A DNA stretch of 64,000 bases from the NCBI RefSeq assembly GCF_003208175.1, contig NZ_QKMR01000001.1, positions 193,595 to 257,594 of the forward strand. The letters run 5' to 3'. Positions 8,085-16,867 of the stretch are shown here, piece after piece. Position numbers and translations under genes: made by a program. The stretch's first letter is position 1. Every line of letters begins with the position of its first letter. The notes under the pieces were generated by a model that was given only the letters and a program-made list of their open reading frames with translations, did no database searches and was not told the origin of the DNA. This DNA comes from Ruminiclostridium sufflavum DSM 19573. GTDB lineage: Bacteria > Bacillota > Clostridia > Acetivibrionales > DSM-1351.

Positions 8085-9599
8085 ATGGCAATTACTTATG
8101 AAAGGTATCTGAAACTGAATATCGACAGCTCTCTTATCGGCTTTGAGCATGTTGGAAAAGGCGGGGTCAACTATTTCTGCACCCCAAAAGGCGCAAAGGT
8201 AATCGGACAAACCGGAACGGACGGTATTCACTTTTGCTCCGTATCCGGCTTTGGCAGGATGGTCTTTGCCGTCAGTCCAATGAATACACCGGGAAACTAT
8301 GTACATCCGATAGCAAGAGATTTCCCAGACTTCCTGCGGCTTCTGCTTTCTTGCGGAGATGCTTCCATACCCGAACAGGTATATTGCTGGAATGAAGAAC
8401 AGTTTGATGCCTTCCTGCAGGGCAATCCTCTTAGTGCCGAACAGCAGGCTGTACTGGATACCATCCGGGAAAAGCTTATGCTGTCACCCATTGAAAAGCC
8501 CTTTGCTTACATCAAAGAGCTGCAGGCCGGGTTTGATTACAGCCGTATTAAATATACGGAAGATTACTATGAGTGGGTTCCTGAAGAGCCGAAAATACCG
8601 GAATGGAAGGTTTACTTTAACGGCAGCTTTTGGGGAAAGCATAGCCGTGAAAGAGCCGGTAAGGAAATTCCTATTAATAAGCAATTCGTCTGGAGTGATA
8701 AAAGCTGTCATATTCCGGCAATTTATAACTTCGGCAAAGGCTTGGTCGCAGACCTATGCATACAGGTTCCGGCTGAAAGCATTTATTCCTTTATGGGCAA
8801 GTGGCAGCTATCTGCTGACAGCTATGGGAGCAATTATACTGAAGAACAGCATATGCAGATTAACGCTGAAAATCCTCTTGTCATCAATATATCACCCAAA
8901 ATTGTGATTAACGGAGCTGTCCTTCCAAGCTCTAATGGCACCGGCATTTCATGGAATCCCTGTTTTCCGGACAGAAACAGTCTTGAGGCCGAGAGCGCGA
9001 TACGGCATTACAAGCTTGATTCTGCCTATGGCTGGATAATTCAGCGGTTTGCTTTTCCCTGGGGGAAGAAACGCAAACCGCTGATTAAGACACTCAGCCT
9101 TACACTAGTACAGGATCCTGTTCCTGTGGCAGGACCGCACTTTCATATATCTGCGCCCAGTGAGTGCATCAAGTTCACACACCCGGTCACAGGCACAAAG
9201 CATACGCTTACCATACATGAATACCAGCGGCAGGAAATATCCGGCGAGCATTTTGGCAGCCAGAATTATGAATTTCCGACGCACTATACTGCAATGAGCT
9301 ATGCGCTCTCTCCTGATATGCCTAATAGTGCATTTACCGTCACTGATTGTGTTTGTTCCGACCAGCCTCGGCAGAAGAGCGTCAATCCCAAAGAGCCGCA
9401 AGCCTCCTGCAGTGTTTGCATAGGCATTATCGGCGGCGGACATGGTCTGTTTACCTTAATTTCACACAGCAAAAGCCAGGACAAGCTCCATGCGGTCTGC
9501 TCCGCACTCCACTTTATACCGGCAGAGGACGTTGAGTGGCGCATGACATTTTATGAAAGAAAAAGTGAGGATATTACGGTGGAGCTGTTACAGGCATAG
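8085..9599 (+). CDS. Conserved hypothetical protein, 504 aa
   Basis: A full-length ORF with a GTGAGGTC ribosome site and normal codon use, but no enzyme family I can name. It has no signal peptide or membrane segment, so it is cytoplasmic. The first ~130 residues (GFEHVGKGGVNYFCTPKGAKVIG, FPDFLRLLLSCG) faintly recall SUKH/SMI1-type domains. The middle is rich in Trp and aromatic residues (VPEWKVYF-like, GISWNPCFP), and the end has repeated Cys (DCVCSD, CSVCIGIIGGGHG). I recall similar unassigned proteins from other Clostridia. It is monocistronic, followed by a ~160-nt gap without an obvious terminator. Confidence 0.8.
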   Translation: MAITYERYLKLNIDSSLIGFEHVGKGGVNYFCTPKGAKVIGQTGTDGIHFCSVSGFGRMVFAVSPMNTPGNYVHPIARDFPDFLRLLLSCGDASIPEQVYCWNEEQFDAFLQGNPLSAEQQAVLDTIREKLMLSPIEKPFAYIKELQAGFDYSRIKYTEDYYEWVPEEPKIPEWKVYFNGSFWGKHSRERAGKEIPINKQFVWSDKSCHIPAIYNFGKGLVADLCIQVPAESIYSFMGKWQLSADSYGSNYTEEQHMQINAENPLVINISPKIVINGAVLPSSNGTGISWNPCFPDRNSLEAESAIRHYKLDSAYGWIIQRFAFPWGKKRKPLIKTLSLTLVQDPVPVAGPHFHISAPSECIKFTHPVTGTKHTLTIHEYQRQEISGEHFGSQNYEFPTHYTAMSYALSPDMPNSAFTVTDCVCSDQPRQKSVNPKEPQASCSVCIGIIGGGHGLFTLISHSKSQDKLHAVCSALHFIPAEDVEWRMTFYERKSEDITVELLQA

Positions 9600-9762
9600 A
9601 AACAAATTTTCTCAACAGGTACCAGCGGACACCTTTAGGGGAACTGCTTCTACTTCGGCAAAGCACAGGCTGTTTCTGAGCTGACCTCTTCCCCGAAAAG
9701 GCGAACGCTCCTTTTATTCCCTGAATATAATTCTCTGAATATTAGGAACTTAAAAGAGTTCT

Positions 9763-10668
9763 TTAATTTATAGCTTTAACAGGACGCGCCTCAATATAGC
9801 CTCTGTATCCCATCGGTGCAAGCTGAAATCTCGGTGCGGCTTCCGGTGCCCACTGATATCCGTAAACAGTAGGATCGAACCTTTCAATGTGCTCCCAAAC
9901 CTCGCCAATCTCATCCATAAAATCATCATCATTATAGGCTTCCCCCTGAAAAATCATTAGCTTACAAGGCGGCAAGTCAATAACCTCATATCCCTCGGGT
10001 ATATTATTGGAATAGTCCTCAGGTACTTCTACTCCCTGAACATATTGGGATGTTCCCTCCTTTATAAGGTATTTGGGAAGCCACATTCCTATAGGCTCAT
10101 ACATCGCTTCCTTTACACTTGTAAGCACCGGCCACACATCACAGCCGGCCTCCTCGCAGTATGCAAAATACTCAGCTGCCTTTTTGCCCCGTTTTAACAG
10201 AACCTTTCGTGCAGGACGTTCAATAACCTGTACAAATATTGCTTTGGTTTTACTTTTTTCACTCATCATATCTTCTCCTTTATGAAGTTCTCGGTAGGTA
10301 TCAAAAACTTTCCGAGGCATGAACAGCTTTATTGGCGGTGTACATTGACTATACCTTCTTGGTGGCATTCCGAATTCCTTTGAAAATGCTCTGGTAAAGC
10401 CCTCGTGAGAATCAAATACAAAGTCTATCGCTACATCGATAACCCTTTCGTCACTGTCCCTCAGCATTAGTGCCGCTTTTGAAAGCCTTAATGCACGAAT
10501 ATACTCAAACGGTGCTTTCCCCGTAGCTTCTTTGAATAGCCTTGCCGCATGCCATGGCGAATATCCTGCCGCAATAGCCAATTCCTTCAGTGTAATTTTT
10601 TTAGAGATTCTGTCATCAATATATTCCTGCATTCGCTGTACCGCCATAATAGCTTCATACTCGTTCAT
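9763..10668 (-). CDS. AraC-family regulator with GyrI-like effector-binding domain
   Basis: 301 aa. Residues about 10-110 contain the two HTH motifs of AraC/XylS proteins (TLKELAIAAGYSPWHAARLF and the second helix pair ending FSKEFGMPPRRY). Residues 140-298 form a GyrI-like small-molecule-binding domain. This order (Rob/SoxS-like HTH first, effector domain last) is common in regulators of drug or stress responses. An AGGAGGTG ribosome site precedes the ATG. No exporter is adjacent, so its regulon is unknown. Confidence 0.92.
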   Translation of the reverse strand: MNEYEAIMAVQRMQEYIDDRISKKITLKELAIAAGYSPWHAARLFKEATGKAPFEYIRALRLSKAALMLRDSDERVIDVAIDFVFDSHEGFTRAFSKEFGMPPRRYSQCTPPIKLFMPRKVFDTYRELHKGEDMMSEKSKTKAIFVQVIERPARKVLLKRGKKAAEYFAYCEEAGCDVWPVLTSVKEAMYEPIGMWLPKYLIKEGTSQYVQGVEVPEDYSNNIPEGYEVIDLPPCKLMIFQGEAYNDDDFMDEIGEVWEHIERFDPTVYGYQWAPEAAPRFQLAPMGYRGYIEARPVKAIN

Positions 10669-10993
10669 TTCCGCACCTCCTGATGCTTGTATTATATTTC
10701 ATAAAGGCTTCGGCTTCTTGACTTCTATTGCTAAAAAAAGTATTGCTTTAAACACCTGAAATCTTTACTTTTTATGAAAAGACATATACCCTGTAATTTC
10801 GTTATCCTGCCATCATCTTAAAAGATATCAGAAAAATGTTTCCTAAGGAAGGCCCCTGTATAAAGGAAAAGCACCTTAAAACATAACATTTCAGTAATTT
10901 CCGGCACAAAAGCAGTGATGTTGACCCTTAATATATGGTATTATTAATACATAAAGCATATAACTTATTTAATGAGGTGTCAGCGAAGAAATC
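10669..10993. other. Divergent intergenic region
   Basis: This 325-nt gap separates the minus-strand AraC gene from the plus-strand LUD gene. A TTGACC at 10921 followed by AT-rich sequence with TAATAC or TATTAA is a weak promoter candidate for the LUD gene, whose GAGGTG ribosome site is a long 14 nt from the ATG. No repeat or structured RNA is evident. Confidence 0.4.
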
Positions 10994-11611
10994 ATGATTA
11001 ATATAGTACAAAAAACAATTCATAACCTAAGCAATAACAATATAACCGGTTATTATACAAATTCAATTGCACAACTGCACGAGGTTATCCGGTCTTTGCT
11101 TAGGAAGGAGGAAACGGTTGGCTGCGGGGATTCCGCAACACTGGAGCAGACCGGCATCTTTGATCTTATGCGAAATGAAGGCTATAGCTTTTTAGACAAG
11201 CATATCCCCGGATTAAGCCACGAAGAAAAAAGGGAAATATATCTGCAAAATTTTAGAGCCGATACCTTTTTAACAGGCATCAATGCCGTCACAATGGATG
11301 GAAAGCTGTTCAACATAGATGGAAACGGCAGCCGGGTTGCTCCGATTTTATACGGGCCCAAGCAAGTGATTGCCGTTGTGGGAACCAATAAAATTGTCAG
11401 CTCAGAAAAGGAAGCCATTTATCGTACACGCCACATATCAGCACCTCTGGACGCAAAACGTCTTAAAAAAAGCACTCCCTGCACCAGACTTAATAAATGC
11501 ATAGATTGTCATCATAAGCAGAGAATTTGTAATGATTTTGTTCTGGTTACCGGTCAATTTGAAAAGAATAGAATTAAGGTTATCTTTATTGAAGGAAATT
11601 ATGGCTTCTAG
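10994..11611 (+). CDS. LUD-domain (lactate-utilization LutC/YkgG-like) protein
   Basis: 205 aa, matching stand-alone LUD proteins. Family features include VGCGDSATLEQTGIFDLMRNEGY and the central LTGINAVTMDGKLFNIDGNG followed by GPKQVIAVVGTNKIV. In LutC/LutB systems the domain takes part in L-lactate oxidation, but lone LUD proteins of anaerobes, as here, have no settled role. A Cys-rich tail (CTRLNKCIDCHHKQRIC) could bind metal. There are no lutA or lutB genes beside it. Confidence 0.88.
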   Translation: MINIVQKTIHNLSNNNITGYYTNSIAQLHEVIRSLLRKEETVGCGDSATLEQTGIFDLMRNEGYSFLDKHIPGLSHEEKREIYLQNFRADTFLTGINAVTMDGKLFNIDGNGSRVAPILYGPKQVIAVVGTNKIVSSEKEAIYRTRHISAPLDAKRLKKSTPCTRLNKCIDCHHKQRICNDFVLVTGQFEKNRIKVIFIEGNYGF

Positions 11612-11800
11612 TTTCTAAAGCAAGCTGCTCATTATTTTTAATCATCTGCCGGACTATACTTGCATAATATCTGTAAGAAAGCAGCAATACGCGTCCTGCT
11701 ACCGGTATAGGAATTTATTGTTCAATGTTATAGCTAAGCCTATGCTTTTTGATTCAATTATGCTATGCTGATAATAATATTAAAGCTGTTATCGTTTAAA

Positions 11801-11871
11801 CATCTCTTATTCATTGGTTTACAAAGTAATGAATAAGAGGTGTCTTATTATTTTATGAAGAGGTGTCTTAT
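11801..11871 (+). promoter_or_regulatory. Leader hairpin with duplicated ribosome-site segment
   Basis: CATCTCTTATTCATT (11801-11815) pairs over 15 nt, with one G-U, with 11828-11842. The right arm holds AAGAGGTGTCTTAT, which is repeated exactly at 11858-11871, where it contains the ribosome site and start codon of the next gene. The left arm could therefore pair with either copy. It may be an attenuator or translational switch, or simply the terminator of the preceding transcript. Confidence 0.5.
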
Positions 11872-12394
11872 GTTTAGAGAAATGCGCCGTAAAAAGCAAG
11901 CTTTATCCAATGAAGAGATTATTGCAGTACTGAATCGAGGAACGTCCGGTGTGCTGGCTGTGTCCGGCGACGGAAATTATCCATATGCGGTTCCTTTAAG
12001 CTATGTCTGTCATGCTTCCCGTATCTTTTTCCATTGTGCCAAATCAGGTCATAAGCTGGATGCAATCGCACGAAATGAAAAGGTTTCGTTTTGTGTAATT
12101 GATCGGGACGAAGTAGTTCCGCAAAAGTATACCTCCTATTTCCGAAGTGTAATTGTCTTTGGAAAAGCACGTATTCTTGAGGAAAAAACAGAAAAGAGAA
12201 GAGCACTTGAATTGTTGGCGGCAAAGTATTCTCCCGACCATGAGCAAGGCCGTCTGGAGGAAATTGAAAAGGCTTTTGAGCATGTATGCATGATAGAGCT
12301 TACAATCGAGCATATAAGCGGAAAAGAAGCATTGGAACTGACTGGATTTAAGCCTTCTGTAAACAGTCAGCCTGAGGAAACCGGAACAACATAA
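11870..12394 (+). CDS. Pyridoxamine 5'-phosphate oxidase-like flavin protein (NimA-type)
   Basis: 174 aa from the ATG at 11870, chosen because AGAGGTG lies 5 nt upstream; GTG and ATG starts at 11840 and 11855 are in frame but lie in or next to the leader hairpin. The split-barrel FMN-binding fold is indicated by MRRKKQALSNEEIIAVLNRG, YPYAVPLSYV, IFFHCAKSGHKLDAI, and the VIVFGKARIL segment. NimA-like members reduce small molecules such as nitroimidazoles or act as general FMN reductases. The MFS gene downstream has its own promoter, so the two are probably not co-transcribed. Confidence 0.88.
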   Translation: MFREMRRKKQALSNEEIIAVLNRGTSGVLAVSGDGNYPYAVPLSYVCHASRIFFHCAKSGHKLDAIARNEKVSFCVIDRDEVVPQKYTSYFRSVIVFGKARILEEKTEKRRALELLAAKYSPDHEQGRLEEIEKAFEHVCMIELTIEHISGKEALELTGFKPSVNSQPEETGTT

Positions 12395-12412
12395 TTATAT
12401 TAAGTCTAATTT

Positions 12413-12454
12413 GCTGCCGGAGGAGCTTAAATAGGAAAGCCCTCCGCAGTTTTT
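12413..12454 (+). terminator. Rho-independent terminator after the PNPOx-like gene
   Basis: GCTGCCGGAGG pairs with CCTCCGCAG across a 17-nt loop and is followed by TTTTTC. Confidence 0.85.
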
Positions 12455-12465
12455 CAAATTTGTTA

Positions 12466-12494
12466 TTGAAAGCATTAATTTCATATGTTATAAT
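12466..12494 (+). promoter_or_regulatory. Sigma-A promoter of the MFS gene
   Basis: TTGAAA, 17 nt, then TATAAT: a near-consensus housekeeping promoter. Transcription would begin near 12501, which excludes the in-frame TTG at 12494 as a start codon. Confidence 0.85.
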
Positions 12495-12514
12495 TGCTGG
12501 AAGTTATAACTACT

Positions 12515-13705
12515 ATGAAAGCTGGTAAACAAATGAGCTTACGCACAAGGTTCCATTCTGAACGGGATTTTAATTTATTTTTGCTTGCAGGTCTATTCTC
12601 CGGAATTGGTGCAGGTATCAATACATCTATATTTAACAACTATTTAAGTGATGTTTTCAAGCTTTCGGAGGATATCAGGGGCTTCCTTGAGGTACCCAGA
12701 GAAGCTCCGGGCTTTTTCATCATGTTGACTCTGGCAGCATTAAGTTTTTTAGGTGATATACGTATCGCGATGCTGGGTATGGCAGCCGCAGGTCTGGGTA
12801 TGCTTGGACTTGGTATGCTGTCGCCTACCTTTGCGGTAATGATTATCTGGATGATGATGTACAGTCTCGGCACGCACATGGTCATGCCTGTCACACCCTC
12901 CATAGGCATGTCTTTGTCCAATCAGGAAGCTTTCGGTGCCAGACTTGGAACAATAAGTGCCTTCACTTTGTCAGGAAGTATTATTGCCTATGTTTATATC
13001 TTTATTGGATTTAATTTCTTGCATATGACTTATCAGACTGCGTTTGTTACAGGAACTGTTTTTTATGTGACGGCAGCTTTTTCTGTCGGGATGATGAAGA
13101 AGGGCGAATCAAATATCCGAAAAGTAAGATTTGTTTTTAGAAAACGTTATTCGCTTTATTATATTCTTGCCGTTATCAGTGGTGCAAGGAATCAAATTTT
13201 TCTGACATTCGCACCGTGGGTGCTGATTAAGGTTTTTGCCGTAAAGCCTCAGATTTTTGCAATTTTAGGTATCGTAGTTGCCTGCATAAGTATCGGCACC
13301 CGTAAGCTAATCGGTAATTTGATTGACAGCCGGGGTGAAAGATTTGTGCTGACCCTTGAGGCTATTTTGCTGTTTGCCATCTGTATCGGATATGCCTTCT
13401 CCGATAGAATTTTTTCAACCGGCATAGCCGTAGTAATCATTGCGGGCTGCTATGTCATTGACAACTCAATGGCTGCGGTCGAAATGGCGCGGTCAACATA
13501 TGTCCGTAAGATTGCCGTCGATCTTGCCGATGTTACCCCGACACTGTCCACCGGCGTAAGCCTTCAGCATATTGCTTCAATGGTCATTCCAATTTTCGGA
13601 GGCCTTTTATGGTTGAAAATAGGATATCAGGCCGTTTTTATGGCAGCCGCCGTTATTGCATTGCTTAATCTGATTCTGTCGCGAAGAATTAAGATTGAAT
13701 TATAA
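12515..13705 (+). CDS. Major facilitator superfamily transporter
   Basis: 396 aa with about 12 hydrophobic segments separated by short basic loops (for example GFLEVPREAPGFF after the first helix and RGERFVLTLEAILLFAICIG later). The substrate is not recognisable. The start is placed at 12515, or possibly the ATG at 12533 (MSLRTRF), because the upstream TTG is part of the promoter. The leader is only about 14 nt with a weak GGAAG, so translation may be nearly leaderless. The gene is monocistronic. Confidence 0.87.
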   Translation: MKAGKQMSLRTRFHSERDFNLFLLAGLFSGIGAGINTSIFNNYLSDVFKLSEDIRGFLEVPREAPGFFIMLTLAALSFLGDIRIAMLGMAAAGLGMLGLGMLSPTFAVMIIWMMMYSLGTHMVMPVTPSIGMSLSNQEAFGARLGTISAFTLSGSIIAYVYIFIGFNFLHMTYQTAFVTGTVFYVTAAFSVGMMKKGESNIRKVRFVFRKRYSLYYILAVISGARNQIFLTFAPWVLIKVFAVKPQIFAILGIVVACISIGTRKLIGNLIDSRGERFVLTLEAILLFAICIGYAFSDRIFSTGIAVVIIAGCYVIDNSMAAVEMARSTYVRKIAVDLADVTPTLSTGVSLQHIASMVIPIFGGLLWLKIGYQAVFMAAAVIALLNLILSRRIKIEL

Positions 13706-13756
13706 TTCAGATTTGGAATGTGTTGAGGTGCTTATAATATTGAAGCACAAAACTGT

Positions 13757-14068
13757 TTAGTTTAAATTTGACCTACAGCAATTCCAATTATGAATGGCAG
13801 AGATATTGAACCGACCCCGCTGTAGATTGTTGGTATTTGATAATACTTCTCCAGTTGCTACTCTCTTGTTTGCTTCGAACAAATCAAATTTACTACCCGA
13901 ATAAAGCAAGTTATTTGGTTCCCATTCAACTAAGAATCTTATATTACCCTCCGACCAAGACTCATCATGTTTTATAAAATCTACCACAATACTCCATGCT
14001 TCGTTTGGCCATTGCCACTGTAGAATACTGTAAACCTGTGGGTGGACTTTTCCTTCCACCATTTTCAA
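13757..14068 (-). CDS. Hypothetical protein, possibly an orphan immunity gene
   Basis: 103 aa from a TTG; ATG at 14062 is an alternative. The frame is open a further eight codons upstream (IEQKYIGYLL) before a stop, so the N-terminus may be lost. The central segment FDLFEANKRVATGEV resembles the beta-barrel seen at the end of elongation factor Tu and in several small immunity-like proteins. It lies at the downstream end of a small toxin/immunity island. Confidence that it is expressed is moderate to low. Confidence 0.45.
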   Translation of the reverse strand: MKMVEGKVHPQVYSILQWQWPNEAWSIVVDFIKHDESWSEGNIRFLVEWEPNNLLYSGSKFDLFEANKRVATGEVLSNTNNLQRGRFNISAIHNWNCCRSNLN

Positions 14069-14129
14069 AAGATATCCAATGTATTTTTGCTCTATTCACG
14101 TTTTGCATTTTATACCACCTTCCAATTTT

Positions 14130-14336
14130 TTAGTAAGCAGGAATAGGAATATTCACTTTGGGCATGCTTATTTCAACTTTAGGCAATTGAATTGGTGGTA
14201 ATTGTCCTTCTAATGCTGGAACCATAAATGAGGGTACATTACCTTCATAGCCTGAAATTGGGAATTTTGACTCATATATTCTTTTTGCGCCTAACCATGT
14301 TGAACCTAGAACAAGTGGAGTTCCATTATAATTCAT
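14130..14336 (-). CDS. Short hypothetical protein (68 aa), possible toxin-tail fragment
   Basis: It starts 4 nt after the DUF3969 gene with only a weak AAAAAG upstream. The last third is a Pro-rich repeat (PPIQLPKVEISMPKVNIPIP). No family is recognised. It may be the C-terminal scrap of a displaced polymorphic-toxin cassette. Confidence 0.35.
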   Translation of the reverse strand: MNYNGTPLVLGSTWLGAKRIYESKFPISGYEGNVPSFMVPALEGQLPPIQLPKVEISMPKVNIPIPAY

Positions 14337-14340
14337 CTTT

Positions 14341-14676
14341 TTAGTCTATCCATTCTTTTGCATGATTTGACTCAACTTGTATCTCTTGTAAAAGTTTTAT
14401 AGACTGCCGATTTATTTCTTCAATAGACTTACTTAACTTATGCGGAATTAAACTTTCAATATCCTCAAGTTCGCATCCAAGATGTATCAAATCACTAACT
14501 TTTTTATTTATACCCATTTCATTTAATTTCTTCAAAGAATATGGATTGTAAATGTAATTTTCAGCATCATTTATGCTAATTACTCCTTCTTTAATGGCAA
14601 TTGTCATTGCTAAATTTAAAAACAATATGAAACGCTCTATTTCATTCTTTCCTTCTACACTAACATTAAGTTTCAT
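14341..14676 (-). CDS. DUF3969-family protein, probable immunity protein
   Basis: 111 aa, all-helical, with the DUF3969 features ERFILFLNLAMTIAIKEGVISINDAENYIYNP and LIHLGCELEDIESLIP. It begins 17 nt after the RHS-type toxin tail, on the same strand. This tail-then-small-cytosolic-gene order is how polymorphic toxins and their immunity proteins are arranged, so it is inferred to protect against that toxin. Biochemical function of the family is not established. Confidence 0.7.
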   Translation of the reverse strand: MKLNVSVEGKNEIERFILFLNLAMTIAIKEGVISINDAENYIYNPYSLKKLNEMGINKKVSDLIHLGCELEDIESLIPHKLSKSIEEINRQSIKLLQEIQVESNHAKEWID

Positions 14677-14693
14677 TATAAAACCTCCATCCT

Positions 14694-15143
14694 TTAGTTG
14701 TTACTCCATCCTGACTTAGTCTTAACATCAAACACTTTTCCTGATTCACTTTGAAAATAATGAATTGAAATTTTTTTGCCATTTGCATCATATCCATCTT
14801 TATATATTTTTTCCCATATACCAGACTCAACCTTATGATTCGTGATTGTAGTATTGCTGCCATTTGATGTATTGATTACACTTGTATTGCTGTAGTTATC
14901 TATAGTTCCAGAGCCTACATTTCCATTGAATACTCTCCAGCCCACACTTTCCCACCAACCTACTTCACCGCTGTCCACACCATACAATATTCCCAGCATT
15001 GGGTCTGAAATTGTAACTTTATTACTTTTACTGCTATCTGATGATGCTTCTGAATTCTTCTTTGATTTCGTGCCATATTTTTCAGCTGCACCTTCACCAA
15101 GGAAAAAGTCCAACTCATAGCCTGTCAGATGCCCGCTAGGGTC
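14694..15143 (-). pseudogene. Truncated RHS-type polymorphic toxin C-terminal tail
   Basis: The open frame starts right after an in-frame TGA (15144-15146) with DPSGHLTGYELDFFLGEGA. DPSG is the motif that closes an RHS core and marks the start of a variable toxin tail. The remaining 139 residues end with an aromatic/Lys-rich toxin-like domain (GIWEKIYKDGYDANGKKISI). There is no ATG and no RHS repeat upstream; the only possible start is a TTG at 15113 without a good ribosome site. I read it as a toxin tail cut from its secretion and shell domains. The toxic activity is not identifiable. Confidence 0.6.
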
Positions 15144-15530
15144 TCAGTATATACAGGATACTGACAGACTTTGAAGGCTGATGTATGCTGTGTACTCATG
15201 GAAGTGCTTTCAGACAGCATACATGCAGTATTTCATCTTTTGATTAAAGGCAATTTGTTGGAGGCTTATGGAATTGCAGTGTTTTTTTGCGATATATGAT
15301 GCTGGCTAATTGTAGCACACTGGAATTCTTTTTTACATACGCCATGTTTTGAATCACTTACATTTCTCTCTTCATTTTTCAGCAAAATTTGAGCATTATT
15401 GCGCAAAAGTAGACAAGCCAAATTTATTTATTCCTTGTAGAATTAGATATGTACTTTTTAAAAGGTAACCTTTGCATTACCCTAATTAATTTTAGTCATT
15501 TTTATATTTACTTTAACAGAGGATAATATT
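15144..15530. other. Intergenic region with palindromes at the edge of the toxin remnant
   Basis: About 390 nt without a gene. Two inverted repeats lie next to the truncated toxin: TCAGTAT/ATACTGA (15144-15150, 15158-15164) and ATGTATGCTGT/ACAGCATACAT (15181-15191, 15214-15224). They could be scars of the rearrangement that removed the toxin body. The right part is AT-rich and may contain the promoter of the next MFS gene. Confidence 0.5.
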
Positions 15531-16853
15531 ATGAGCAAAACAGAGAACTTTACACAGCAGGAACTCAAACGAAGCCTATTTTTAATAACCGCAGCCGTTA
15601 TTTTCGGTAAGATATTTTATGTAACCATTAACGGTGCTCCCTTTACAGGTTTTTTAAGAGAATTAGGCGCAAATGACCTGTTATATAGTATAATAGCCGC
15701 TACCCCTTACTTGGGAGGTGTCTTACAGATATTTGCATCCTATGCATTAGAAAAAACCGGGAAACGTAAAATGATGTTTCTTATTTCAGGTTATATACAC
15801 CGGCTTATATGGATACCTATAGTCTTGATACCGGTAATTATTCCAAAGGAAAACAAGAACGTTGCCCTTATGATAATTACCATACTTATTATCATCTATT
15901 CTATAGTAAATTCGGTGGTTAATATCAGCTATAATTCGTGGATGGGTGATATTGTTCCGGCAAGCCAGAAAGGCAGCTTTTTTGGAAAGAGAACCGCAAT
16001 ATCAGCAATAACCGGTATAATAGCAGGAGTAGCCTTCGGAAAATACCTTGACAATATAACCTCACTTGTAAGCTTTGCAATTGTATTCACTATAGCCTCA
16101 ATATTCGGAGCCTTGGATGCCAGCTGTTTTATCGGTGTTAAAGAACCGCCGATGACACCAATTGAAAAAAATTCATCCTTTATATCAATGCTTATTGAAC
16201 CATTTAAAAACAGTAATTACTTAAAGCTGATTATATTTATATCCTGCTGGAACTTTGGCTTTAACTTTTCAATTCCATTTTTAAATATATACATGATAGA
16301 GCAGCTGAAAATTGATTATTTCACTATTTCAATATTCCAGCAGCTTTTAGCAGGTATTACGACAGTGTTTTTCATCAATAAGATAGGTCTGCTTTCAGAC
16401 AAGTATGGTACAAAACCTATTCTGCGGTTATGCTGTTACTCTGTTTGTATATTACCGCTGATGTGGTGTATTGCAACCCCATCCAGCTATATTGCCGTAA
16501 TGTCGGTAAGCTTTCTGCTGTTTGGCCTGTTCAGCCAGGGAATTGTGATATTGTCAAACAACTTTTCCATATGGCTTGCCCCGGAAAAAAACAGATCCAT
16601 GTATTTAGCCAATTACTCAATTATTACTACCCTTTCCAGCGGAATTGCATATATTTGCGCAGGAGCTTTTATGGAAGCATCGAAAACCATAATTTACAAA
16701 TTGAATAATGCCATATTCGGAAGTCAGGTTTTCAATAACTTTCACATACTGTTTGCTGTTTCATCCCTGCTTATGATATGCTCAATCATTTTTGTGCTCC
16801 CGTCGGTATATGATAAGGACGAAAAAAAATTCAGTATATTCAACAGGCAGTAA
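15531..16853 (+). CDS. Major facilitator superfamily transporter
   Basis: 440 aa, about 12 membrane helices. The first cytoplasmic loop has ALEKTGKRKMMFLISG and the sixth-seventh region IGLLSDKYGTKPILRL, the two copies of the MFS loop motif. NSWMGDIVPASQKGSFFGKR in the middle is typical of a subgroup of uncharacterised Clostridia transporters. An AGAGGA ribosome site precedes the ATG. It converges on the ydcF-like gene 14 nt away. Substrate unknown. Confidence 0.88.
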   Translation: MSKTENFTQQELKRSLFLITAAVIFGKIFYVTINGAPFTGFLRELGANDLLYSIIAATPYLGGVLQIFASYALEKTGKRKMMFLISGYIHRLIWIPIVLIPVIIPKENKNVALMIITILIIIYSIVNSVVNISYNSWMGDIVPASQKGSFFGKRTAISAITGIIAGVAFGKYLDNITSLVSFAIVFTIASIFGALDASCFIGVKEPPMTPIEKNSSFISMLIEPFKNSNYLKLIIFISCWNFGFNFSIPFLNIYMIEQLKIDYFTISIFQQLLAGITTVFFINKIGLLSDKYGTKPILRLCCYSVCILPLMWCIATPSSYIAVMSVSFLLFGLFSQGIVILSNNFSIWLAPEKNRSMYLANYSIITTLSSGIAYICAGAFMEASKTIIYKLNNAIFGSQVFNNFHILFAVSSLLMICSIIFVLPSVYDKDEKKFSIFNRQ

Positions 16854-16867
16854 TTGACTAAAGCTAA

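Noticed and set aside
12494..12514. TTG start of the MFS transporter
   Set aside because: The TTG is the end of the -10 box of a strong promoter, so it would not be transcribed.
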